Source of the DNA: Candidatus Hestiella acidicharens
Lineage (GTDB): Archaea > Thermoproteota > Thermoprotei_A > Sulfolobales > Acidilobaceae
DNA: 6,565 nt
Direction of reading: 5' to 3'
NCBI GenBank assembly: GCA_015523575.1
Contig: WAJZ01000084.1
Span: 1 to 6,565 of the forward strand
In this document: positions 1 to 6,252 of the stretch, piece by piece
Position numbering within the stretch: the stretch's first letter is position 1
Layout: each line of letters starts with the position of its first letter
The notes under the pieces: generated by a model
Told to the model about the DNA's origin: nothing
Database searches by the model: none
What the model saw: the letters and a program-made list of their open reading frames with translations, nothing else
Made by a program: the position numbers and the translations under genes

Positions 1-1
1 A

Positions 2-2785
2 ATATATAGCATTACAAACATAGGCCTTAGTGCATCCATGCCATCAGTATTAAACATCTTCCCGAGTGAAAATTACGCTCTCTCAACTCCTACTACATAC
101 AAGTTATACCCAGGTGAGACCATAGATGTTTCAGTCAGCTATTATAATCTCCCAGTTTGGACCACAACAGCTGATGTAACAACAGGCAAAGGTTTTTACT
201 ATATAAACCCCTTGACTGGTGTTATAGAAAACATAACAGAAGTTCCTCTCTCTGATCTAAGTGGTAGCACATTAAGTATTACACTACCACTAAACTATCC
301 ATATTGGGGTTCCGCGCTCTTCATTAAAATAGGTCTCGGTAATGGATGGATTACATATGCACCACTTGTTTACAGTAATAGCTTTGCTCACGTCTATCCG
401 ACATATTATGTTAAATATGCAAACAATTTAGGCCAGTTCGAACCCCTCTCTTCAACCTCTAAGCTGTTGTTAGGTCAATATGTTTACTTCTATGGCTATG
501 GCTTTAAGCCTGGGCTAAACGTAGCCCAAGAGCTATATGAACTAAACGATACGAATGCTGCTATAGCGATAAAGCAGCTGTTAACAACGATGGCACCTTG
601 TTGCGGCAGTAATATGGAAACAGCAAATGGCAGTGGTGTCTTCTATTTTGTTGCACAAATACCATATACTGGGGTTGTAGCAAATCAAGCAGTTTCTAGT
701 GGTTTGAGTGGCGCTTCATTTACTGTATACTTCAACATCTCCAGTACAGTTCCAACCTATAATTACACAATGAGTCAGTATTGGAGCGCTTTGCTTATAA
801 CAAATAACACGAATGATGCTATCATTTACATAAATCCGGTCTTATACCTAAGCACTCCAGGTAGCTACGTCTATGAACCCGAGATAGGGCTCACTAATGC
901 TTCATTGGTTCCATATAACGCAACACAGCCGTTTACGCTAACAATAGATGGCCATACGTTTACACTTAGTCCTATAGCACCTGAAAGCTCTGGTAAGTTT
1001 AAGGTAGAAATTATAGGAGCAAACGCCAGTGCACTTTACAATACCCTATACTTAGTTAATAGTACTAGTGCTCCTGTTTCTATTATTCTTAAGAAGAACG
1101 TTACATTAACTAACGGTTATGGTACCTTTACATATGAGGTACCAAACTTATACGGAAAAACGGCTATATATACAAATATTACTTCTTACAATAGTACTGC
1201 CTTTGAGTCATCAATAAGCTATAATCACGTCAATGTTGCCACCGCGTACGAGGTTGTGGTTGGAGAATATCCAATATATAGGGCTTATAGTAGCGTGGTA
1301 CCAGTAAGTGGCTATGATAATACTACCTATTTAGTATTAGAAAATGTCCCAATAACAATAGTAGGCTTCGGTCTTACGAATAATGCATTAAAGGTATTAA
1401 TAAATGGTGTAAACAAAACAGTATCTACTGCACCAAACGGTTTCGGCTACGGTACAATAATGGTCAACCCTGCTAATGGATTCTTGAGAACAAACAAATT
1501 CTACAATTTAACAGTACCAGGCTATGAATTAAATGTCAGCGATCCATCAGCAACCATAATACTATACTATATTAATGAAATAGTAGTACCCATACAGGTA
1601 GAATTCTCTGGCTCAACGGTATCTGTGGGTGAACCTTACATAGCTTATGTGGAAAACCCAATACTAACAATGCAGGTATATAATACCCAGCTAGCTACCT
1701 ATGCAAACCTCTTTACTTTAGGCACTAGCCACACGAAGGCCTTTACCTATACTGGTAGCACAACTAAGTATGGTACCGTAATGTCCGGTGCAGGGATAGT
1801 TCCTACGCCACCGACGATGTATTCCTTCATAGTAACCCCACCTGATGTACCAAATGGGCAGCTAATATTCTGCTATAACCAAAGCTTAATATTCCTACCA
1901 TGGCCATACGTTTCAGCTAACGCATATGGTGTAGGAGAGGCCGGAATAATCGCTAATTCCACGTTGCTAACACAGGCCTACCTCTCTCAAGAGCTGAATG
2001 GATTAAAGAATAACTTAACAGTTCAGATAAATTCGTTAAAGGATGAGCTCTTAGGTGTTAACTCAACCCTGTCTTCCCAGATAGCTAACGTCAAGTCCGA
2101 AGTCATGAGTGTAAACAACACCCTCAACAACTACTACGGAGAGATGGAAATGATGGCAAAGAACATCAACTCAACCCTGTCTTCCCTTAGCTCAAAGTTG
2201 AACAGCATAGATGCTTCCATATCATCATCGCTATCGACAATGCAAGCCACATTAAACGGTATTGCATCTTCAATCGGAAGCCTATCGCATACGGTGTCTA
2301 CGGACTATAGCAACATGAAGTCCATGATATCTTCCATAAATACTAACTTGGCCACACTAAATACTAAGGTAGCAAGTATAAGCAGTGGCATGTCTAATGT
2401 TAATAAGACCATAGCATCAGTAGGCAAGTTAGTAAAGTCCCTAAGTTCCACAGTCTCATCCCTAAGTTCCACAGTCATGAGCCTAAGTTCCACATCCTCA
2501 TCCCTAAGTTCCACAGTCTCATCCCTCAATTCAAAGGTAGCCAGCATGAGCTCAACCCTATCATCAGTTCAATCTTCAGTCTCATCCCTAAACTCAAAGG
2601 TAGCTAGCCTACAATCTTCAGTCTCATCCCTAAGTTCCTTGCCTAGCACTGTCTCTTCGATAAAGTCAAGCTCGTCTACTGCCTCTACAAACGCTTCTAG
2701 GGCAGAATACTTTGCTATAGGAGCGTTGATAGTCGCAATAATAGTATTGATAATAGTCGCATACATGGCTTTTGCCAAGTCATAA
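2..2785 (+). CDS. S-layer protein with coiled-coil stalk and C-terminal membrane anchor (SlaB-like; 5' partial)
   Basis: The frame is open to the left edge: twelve sense codons precede the first Met (position 38), so that Met is probably internal and the start is off-window. Residues below are counted from that Met. Residues 1 to about 640 are beta-rich, with many Tyr, Asn, Ser, Thr and Gly, few charges, only three Cys (188, 189, 612), and Ig-like phrases such as GYGFKPG and GFGLTNN. About 25 N-X-S/T sequons can be counted, most of them here. Residues 648-880 are a Ser-rich coiled coil with Val and Leu spaced 3-4, ending in tandem heptads. Residues 892-912 are a single hydrophobic helix followed by the short tail AKS. 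This order (ectodomain, coiled coil, membrane helix) matches crenarchaeal SlaB, the stalk that tethers the S-layer to the membrane. However, 927 visible residues exceed the 400-500 usual for Sulfolobus SlaB, so it may be a larger one-piece S-layer protein like those of other Thermoproteota. The class is well supported; the exact family is not. Confidence 0.8.
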   Translation: MYSITNIGLSASMPSVLNIFPSENYALSTPTTYKLYPGETIDVSVSYYNLPVWTTTADVTTGKGFYYINPLTGVIENITEVPLSDLSGSTLSITLPLNYPYWGSALFIKIGLGNGWITYAPLVYSNSFAHVYPTYYVKYANNLGQFEPLSSTSKLLLGQYVYFYGYGFKPGLNVAQELYELNDTNAAIAIKQLLTTMAPCCGSNMETANGSGVFYFVAQIPYTGVVANQAVSSGLSGASFTVYFNISSTVPTYNYTMSQYWSALLITNNTNDAIIYINPVLYLSTPGSYVYEPEIGLTNASLVPYNATQPFTLTIDGHTFTLSPIAPESSGKFKVEIIGANASALYNTLYLVNSTSAPVSIILKKNVTLTNGYGTFTYEVPNLYGKTAIYTNITSYNSTAFESSISYNHVNVATAYEVVVGEYPIYRAYSSVVPVSGYDNTTYLVLENVPITIVGFGLTNNALKVLINGVNKTVSTAPNGFGYGTIMVNPANGFLRTNKFYNLTVPGYELNVSDPSATIILYYINEIVVPIQVEFSGSTVSVGEPYIAYVENPILTMQVYNTQLATYANLFTLGTSHTKAFTYTGSTTKYGTVMSGAGIVPTPPTMYSFIVTPPDVPNGQLIFCYNQSLIFLPWPYVSANAYGVGEAGIIANSTLLTQAYLSQELNGLKNNLTVQINSLKDELLGVNSTLSSQIANVKSEVMSVNNTLNNYYGEMEMMAKNINSTLSSLSSKLNSIDASISSSLSTMQATLNGIASSIGSLSHTVSTDYSNMKSMISSINTNLATLNTKVASISSGMSNVNKTIASVGKLVKSLSSTVSSLSSTVMSLSSTSSSLSSTVSSLNSKVASMSSTLSSVQSSVSSLNSKVASLQSSVSSLSSLPSTVSSIKSSSSTASTNASRAEYFAIGALIVAIIVLIIVAYMAFAKS
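2060..2186 (+). repeat. Pair of 19-bp direct repeats in the stalk coding region
   Basis: The same 19 bases occur at 2060-2078 and 2168-2186, 108 bp apart (36 codons), both in frame and both encoding NSTLSS, which includes an N-glycosylation sequon. They lie at the start of the stalk, upstream of the tandem 21-bp block. They probably reflect older internal duplication of stalk segments. Confidence 0.75.
2438..2647 (+). repeat. Ten tandem 21-bp units encoding coiled-coil heptads
   Basis: Ten consecutive 21-bp units encode the heptads SLSSTVS, SLSSTVM, SLSSTSS, SLSSTVS, SLNSKVA, SMSSTLS, SVQSSVS, SLNSKVA, SLQSSVS and SLSSLPS. Units 1 and 4 (2438-2458 and 2501-2521) are identical in DNA, units 2 and 3 nearly so, and unit 8 repeats unit 5 with few changes. 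Leu and Val fall at the alternating 4-3 spacing of a coiled coil, and every unit keeps the frame. The last unit carries a Pro that should break or end the helix. The DNA-level identity suggests recent duplication by slippage or unequal crossover. Confidence 0.9.
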
Positions 2786-2806
2786 TATAAGTCATTTTAA
2801 ATCTAA

Positions 2807-2831
2807 TTTTTTTAACATAATTAATTTTTTT
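2807..2831 (+). terminator. Double T7 tract terminator after the S-layer gene
   Basis: Two runs of seven T (2807-2813 and 2825-2831) lie 22-46 bp after the TAA stop, with a further T4 at 2841-2844. Archaeal RNA polymerase terminates at oligo-T tracts without needing a hairpin, and two successive tracts are typical behind highly expressed genes such as S-layer genes. Confidence 0.7.
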
Positions 2832-2972
2832 ATATAATACTTTTAAAATAAATCTTGCTTGCATGATCTTGCTACAGATAACATAGAAGCCTTCCTGCTT
2901 ACATAATGCTCAGCCATATGATGCTCTATATTAGGTTTTATACCTGAAAATTCATTAATGATTTAATTGCCT

Positions 2973-3033
2973 GGTTACTTTTTAAACGGTTTCAACAATA
3001 CCGTAACCATAAATTGTTGCTAAAACCTTTTTT
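2973..3033 (+). promoter_or_regulatory. Overlapping inverted repeats followed by T6: possible terminator or attenuator
   Basis: Three pairings compete for the same bases. GGTTTCAACAAT (2988-2999) can pair with 3013-3027 as 7 + 5 bp with a 3-nt bulge (3020-3022). ACGGT (2986-2990) can pair with ACCGT (3000-3004). GGTTAC (2973-2978) can pair with GTAACC (3003-3008). The longest stem is followed at once by TTTTTT (3028-3033), giving the shape of an intrinsic terminator 33 bp before the phosphodiesterase ATG. If transcription instead starts near 3008 from the TATA-like element at 2979-2986, the left arm is not transcribed, and the structure could only act on read-through RNA from the S-layer gene. 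The pairings are visible; the function is inferred. Confidence 0.4.
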
Positions 3034-3066
3034 CCTCTTCATTTTCTTACTTCTTTGGTGGTCTGA

Positions 3067-4437
3067 ATGAGAAAGGTGTTTGTTTTAGGTCTTGATTCGC
3101 TGCCACCTAAGGTCCTTTATGAAGGCTATGGGGAGGGCCTTGACTTTATTAGGGAAATGACAAAGGAGTCAGCGAACTACTTGATGAGGTCTTGTTACCC
3201 GCCAATAACAATACCCGCATGGATGTCTATGTTTACTGGAAAAACTCCGGGGGAGCTGGGAATATACGGCTTTAGGCACAGAAGGCCTGGTAGCTTTGAG
3301 TCATACGTGATAAATTCTAGCTACATAAAGGAGAAGGCTATATGGGATGAGCTGCCAAATGTCAGAACTGGACTCTTTGGGGTCCCACCAACTTACCCTC
3401 CAAAGCCTATAAATGGGTTTATGGTAACCGATTTCAACACACCATCGAAGGAAAAACCATACACTTTTCCGCCTTGGTTAAAGAAAGAGATAAGCTCTAT
3501 GGGTTTAGACCCGATATTTGATATAGTCTACAGAACAGAAGACAAAGAAAGTGGCTATAGGGACTTGATGAACATGGTAGATAACCACCTGAAAATAATG
3601 GACTACCTAGTAAAGAAGAGGTGGGACCTTTTTATCTATGTGGAGATAGGGATAGATAGGGCACATCACATGTTTTGGAGCTACTTCGATAAGTCACATC
3701 CTAAATATGAGTATCATGAAAAGTACAGTAATGCCATTCCTGAGGTATATAGGAAGGTGGATTCTTGGTTTTCAAAAATAAATGAGAGGCTGCCCAAAGA
3801 CACTATCTACATTATAGTATCTGACCACGGGATGAAAAGCGTGAAAGGATCGTTTGTAATCAACCAATGGCTTCAAGAAAAGGGCTTCCTTAAATTAAAA
3901 AGGTGTAACAGGGCAAAAAGGAATGCTACCGAAGGAAAGGGGTGGTGCGGAGACGTTATTGATTTAAATGAAGAACTAATAGACTGGGAAGAAACACAGG
4001 CATGGGCGTGGGGTGGATACTATTCAAGGGTTTTTATTAATTTACAGGGAAGGGAAAAGAGGGGGATTGTAAGAAAGGAAGACGTTGAGGGCTTGCTAAA
4101 GGATCTGAAGAAGGAAGTAGAAAAAATCAAAGGACCCTCTGGAGAGGCTTGGGAGAACTTTGCTTTCAAGCCAGAAGAAATTTACCCAGAAGTGAAGGGA
4201 GACCCGCCGGACTTAATGGTATATTTAGACAACTTGAACTGGAGGCCCATAGGCTCTGTAGGGTATGATTCCCTTTATCAAGAGAAGAACGATAAGGGGC
4301 CAGATGATTCCATACATGATTGGTACGGGGTATTTTCAGTGTATGATCCTGAAGGCACGATAGAGAAAGGGAACAAGGGGGTAATAAACATAAATGAGAT
4401 AAAAGATTTCTTGAAGGAAATAATCTTGTCTAGATAG
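3067..4437 (+). CDS. Alkaline phosphatase superfamily phosphodiesterase / nucleotide pyrophosphatase-like protein
   Basis: This is a complete 456-residue cytoplasmic protein without signal peptide or membrane helix. It has the full metal-ligand set of the type I phosphodiesterase / nucleotide pyrophosphatase branch (COG3379-like): D10 in LGLDS near the N-terminus, nucleophile T48 in PPITIPAW followed by MFTGKTPG, D197 and H201 in DRAHH, D253-H254 in SDHG, and H417 in SIHDWYG. The segment AWAWGGYYSRVFINLQGRE, with INLQGRE, is also typical. The family hydrolyses phosphodiester, pyrophosphate or phosphomonoester bonds with two metal ions; the substrate cannot be read from the sequence. Lengths of 450-540 are usual, so it looks intact. 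Two Cys (280, 294) flank a basic loop of unknown meaning. A GGTGGT Shine-Dalgarno site at 3057-3062 supports this start. It lies 53 bp before the N-glycan transferase gene, so a role in nucleotide-sugar or lipid-phosphate turnover for glycosylation is possible but unproven. Confidence 0.85.
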   Translation: MRKVFVLGLDSLPPKVLYEGYGEGLDFIREMTKESANYLMRSCYPPITIPAWMSMFTGKTPGELGIYGFRHRRPGSFESYVINSSYIKEKAIWDELPNVRTGLFGVPPTYPPKPINGFMVTDFNTPSKEKPYTFPPWLKKEISSMGLDPIFDIVYRTEDKESGYRDLMNMVDNHLKIMDYLVKKRWDLFIYVEIGIDRAHHMFWSYFDKSHPKYEYHEKYSNAIPEVYRKVDSWFSKINERLPKDTIYIIVSDHGMKSVKGSFVINQWLQEKGFLKLKRCNRAKRNATEGKGWCGDVIDLNEELIDWEETQAWAWGGYYSRVFINLQGREKRGIVRKEDVEGLLKDLKKEVEKIKGPSGEAWENFAFKPEEIYPEVKGDPPDLMVYLDNLNWRPIGSVGYDSLYQEKNDKGPDDSIHDWYGVFSVYDPEGTIEKGNKGVININEIKDFLKEIILSR

Positions 4438-4478
4438 GCTTAATAGCTTAAAATTGCCAATTCCATTTTTTACTTAAG

Positions 4479-4486
4479 AAGGAGGA
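4479..4486 (+). promoter_or_regulatory. Strong Shine-Dalgarno site for the glycosyltransferase gene
   Basis: AAGGAGGA at 4479-4486 is a near-perfect complement to the archaeal 16S rRNA tail and sits 4-5 nt before the ATG at 4491, which fixes that start. It is the strongest ribosome binding site in the window. A T6 run (4466-4471) and a weak AT-rich element (TTAATAGCTTAAAA, about 4439-4452) lie in the same 53-bp gap, so a separate weak promoter cannot be excluded. Confidence 0.8.
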
Positions 4487-4490
4487 TAAT

Positions 4491-5498
4491 ATGATAGCCA
4501 TCGCTATTGGAGTGGCCTCAGCGATAATATCTTTTGCCGGCTCTGTGGTAATGATAAGGGCCTGGATACCTGTTGCAAAAAGGGAAGGAATGGTAGGCAA
4601 AGATATGAATAAGGTAGAGAAAAATGAAGTTGCAGAGGTTGGTGGGTTCTGGGCTATAATATCAAGCATATTTGCCTTCTTGGTTTTTGAGGCAATCTAT
4701 GCATTTGTTTATGGTAGGTTTTACGACATATTGGAGGTCTATTCAATAACGATTCTACTCATACTTTCCTCTATTTTGGGATTTTTGGATGACATACTTG
4801 GCTGGAAGAGGGGGTTACCTGCATACATAAGGATCCTGGCAATGGCCCCCATGGCCCTCCCCTTAATGATTATTAGGCATAATGCCTACATATTATCATT
4901 ACCTTTCTTTGGTAAGATAGATTTAGGTTTGTTGTATCCTCTAGTAGTAATACCCGTTGGAGTTCTGGGAGCAAGCAACGCCTTTAACATGATCGCCGGC
5001 TATAATGGCTTGGAGGCCGGCATGGGGCTCGTTTTACTCATATTTACCTTAGCTTTCTCATTAGCGAAGGGACTGAGCTTTACGTCGTACGCATCAATAA
5101 TAATGATCGGGGCCATAATAGGGTTTTTGTTATACAATAAATATCCAGCAAAGGTTTTTCCAGGAAACACTTTTACGTATGCATTTGGGGCCTTTTACGC
5201 TGGGTTAGTTATATTGGGGGATGCTACAAAGTTTGGGCTTACCCTTTTCTTCTTGTATTATATAGAGCTTATCCTGTTTCTAAGGGGTATTCTGCATGGC
5301 GTGTACAAAGAGAACTTTGCTAGCGTATCAAGCGATAACACCTTAGAACCGCCATATAGCAAATCCTACAGCCTGACACACCTCTCAATAAAAATCATTA
5401 AAAAGGTGAAGGGCAGGGCGAAAGAAAGGGACGTTGTATTATTTCTAATGCTGCTGCAATCCATAGTTGGTTTGGTATGCCTTATCATCTATCTTTAA
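4491..5498 (+). CDS. aglH: UDP-GlcNAc:dolichyl-phosphate GlcNAc-1-phosphate transferase (AglH/DPAGT1-like)
   Basis: This 335-residue polytopic membrane protein (about ten hydrophobic segments, first at 1-24, last near 316-335) belongs to the MraY/WecA/DPAGT1 family. It would transfer a HexNAc-1-phosphate from a UDP-sugar to dolichyl phosphate at the inner membrane face, the first step of archaeal N-glycan assembly. Visible motifs are DMNK (38-41), VAEVGG (47-52), GFLDD with D100-D101, NAFNMIAGYNGLEAG (163-177), which closely follows the DPAGT1 sequence rather than MraY, and the C-terminal PPYSKSYSLTHL (287-298) found in archaeal and eukaryal members. One oddity: the segment FPGNTFTY has N226 where DPAGT1 (VGDTFCY) and MraY have a metal-binding Asp. 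Length is normal. It lies downstream of the phosphodiesterase and near the sequon-rich S-layer gene. Its 3' end overlaps the convergent acetyltransferase gene by 54 bp. The sugar could be another UDP-HexNAc. Confidence 0.87.
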   Translation: MIAIAIGVASAIISFAGSVVMIRAWIPVAKREGMVGKDMNKVEKNEVAEVGGFWAIISSIFAFLVFEAIYAFVYGRFYDILEVYSITILLILSSILGFLDDILGWKRGLPAYIRILAMAPMALPLMIIRHNAYILSLPFFGKIDLGLLYPLVVIPVGVLGASNAFNMIAGYNGLEAGMGLVLLIFTLAFSLAKGLSFTSYASIIMIGAIIGFLLYNKYPAKVFPGNTFTYAFGAFYAGLVILGDATKFGLTLFFLYYIELILFLRGILHGVYKENFASVSSDNTLEPPYSKSYSLTHLSIKIIKKVKGRAKERDVVLFLMLLQSIVGLVCLIIYL

Positions 5499-6146
5499 TT
5501 CAAATACCACAAACCTCTCGTAATCTGAGTCGAAATGCTTTGTGTATTGTCTATACCCTTCTAGGAAGCCCTGTGCAAAGAACACAGGTTTTGTATCAAG
5601 CATCACAATCTTGCCATTTGAATAGACCTTTCCTTTGTAGTCTTCTATTGGAAACCATACCCACCTGTCGACGTATCCTCTTATCTTTGGTATCTCGCTA
5701 CATTCTTTAAAACCAAACTCCTCCGCTATTTCTCTTGCCCCAGCTTCAAGGCCTTGGTGTATGTAATAAATATCATCTATTTCTTTAAATCCTAGGGATT
5801 TAGCCAATTGTATAGAGGGAACATTCCTCTCGTTTGTCATAAGCCTGAAGACTTTCATCCCGCTCATTTCTATCCCTTTTCTTGTTAGTCCTATGCCTAT
5901 CCCTTTTCTCCTCAGCTCTTGCTTTACCCTTATTCCTTCTAACCACGCAAAGTCTTTGAAAATTCTGACGTGAAGTATTCCGAGGATCTTGCCATAGTCA
6001 TCAATGGCCTTGATAAATATGCCTTCTTTTATCCACTCATCAAATACATCTGCTATGTAGTCTCCCCATGGGAAAGTGTTTTCTGTTAGCCTCTCTACTT
6101 GCTCCCTATCTCCTTCCTCGACTAGTTCATACCTAATGGTAGCCAC
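5445..6146 (-). CDS. GNAT-family N-acetyltransferase, archaeal FPWGDY type
   Basis: With the GTG start used here the protein has 233 residues (the ATG at 6182 would give 245). It has the GNAT fold signature: acetyl-CoA loop motif A as QELRRKGIGIG (about 76-86) and motif B as N108-x-x-S111 leading to LAKSLGF (114-120). The N-terminal FPWGDY (25-30) followed by DEW is characteristic of a set of archaeal GNATs of unknown acceptor. About 100 residues follow the acetyltransferase core and form a second domain. GTG was chosen because a G-rich Shine-Dalgarno (complement of 6151-6158) stands 4-5 nt upstream, VATIRYELVEEGD fits the usual GNAT first strand, and one TATA-like box lies too close to the ATG. 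A second, better TATA/BRE would fit the ATG, so the start is uncertain. The last 17 codons and the stop lie within the transferase gene on the other strand. Confidence 0.83.
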   Translation of the reverse strand: MATIRYELVEEGDREQVERLTENTFPWGDYIADVFDEWIKEGIFIKAIDDYGKILGILHVRIFKDFAWLEGIRVKQELRRKGIGIGLTRKGIEMSGMKVFRLMTNERNVPSIQLAKSLGFKEIDDIYYIHQGLEAGAREIAEEFGFKECSEIPKIRGYVDRWVWFPIEDYKGKVYSNGKIVMLDTKPVFFAQGFLEGYRQYTKHFDSDYERFVVFELKIDDKAYQTNYGLQQH

Positions 6147-6192
6147 GTATAACCCCCCAGACTTGTATACACACGCGTCCATAAATGTTTCT

Positions 6193-6202
6193 CTATATAT
6201 AG
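6193..6202 (-). promoter_or_regulatory. Palindromic TATA-like element upstream of the acetyltransferase
   Basis: CTATATATAG is a perfect palindrome centred near 6197. Read on the minus strand, a start of transcription about 26 bp downstream falls near 6171, past the ATG at 6182 but 25 nt before the GTG at 6146, leaving room for the Shine-Dalgarno site. This supports the shorter protein if the element is the promoter. Its BRE region is not purine-rich, which weakens the call. Confidence 0.4.
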
Positions 6203-6207
6203 GCAGG

Positions 6208-6227
6208 GCAAAGTTTATAAGTTTTCG
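6208..6227. promoter_or_regulatory. Shared divergent BRE/TATA element
   Basis: TTTATAA (6214-6220) reads as a TATA box in both directions. On the plus strand it is preceded by a BRE-like GCAAAG (6208-6213) and would start transcription near 6243, just before the small-protein ATG at 6253. On the minus strand it is preceded by GAAAAC (complement of 6221-6226) and would start near 6191, about 9 nt before the acetyltransferase ATG at 6182. Both genes may thus share one core promoter, with the element at 6193-6202 as a competitor for the minus strand. Confidence 0.5.
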
Positions 6228-6252
6228 ACTCGAATAACCGATATGGTGATGA

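Larger units (their letters stand above)
2786..3066. other. Intergenic region between the S-layer and phosphodiesterase genes
   Basis: This 281-bp gap holds the T-tract terminators near its left end, a perfect 10-bp palindrome (TCATTAATGA, 2952-2961), a weak TATA-like TTTTTAAA at 2979-2986, the overlapping inverted repeats at 2973-3027, and a pyrimidine-rich tract before the next gene. No ORF with a plausible ribosome binding site is visible; a 13-codon ORF at 2906-2947 has no Shine-Dalgarno site. The palindrome sits just upstream of the TATA-like element, where a dimeric regulator could bind, but AT-rich palindromes this short are common by chance. Nothing else is identified. Confidence 0.5.

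Noticed and set aside
38..40. ATG at 38 as the true start of the S-layer protein
   Set aside because: The frame is open through twelve codons to the window edge, no signal peptide follows, and the sequence there reads as the middle of a beta-rich domain.
2305..2778. Two minus-strand open frames of 80 and 69 codons opposite the stalk coding region
   Set aside because: They arise because the 21-bp repeats are a multiple of three and remain open in reverse. The products are repeats of VELRDET type with no Shine-Dalgarno site or known family.
2906..2947. 13-codon ORF (begins MLSHMMLY) that could be a leader peptide before the hairpins
   Set aside because: It has no Shine-Dalgarno site, no positioned promoter and no regulatory codon run, so nothing separates it from a random short ORF.
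2918..2974. Possible C/D box guide RNA (ATGATGC, CTGA, ATGATTT, CTGG in order)
   Set aside because: Two of the boxes deviate from consensus and the guide spacings are about 19 and 6 nt rather than the roughly 12 nt of archaeal C/D RNAs; likely chance in AT-rich DNA.
4448..4669. Minus-strand 73-codon open frame opposite the start of aglH
   Set aside because: It lies opposite a well-supported membrane protein gene; its hydrophobic content mirrors the complementary strand and no ribosome binding site is evident.
5477..5710. Plus-strand 77-codon open frame opposite the acetyltransferase
   Set aside because: It lacks recognisable domains, overlaps the end of aglH and most of the acetyltransferase C-terminus, and looks like a shadow of the minus-strand gene.
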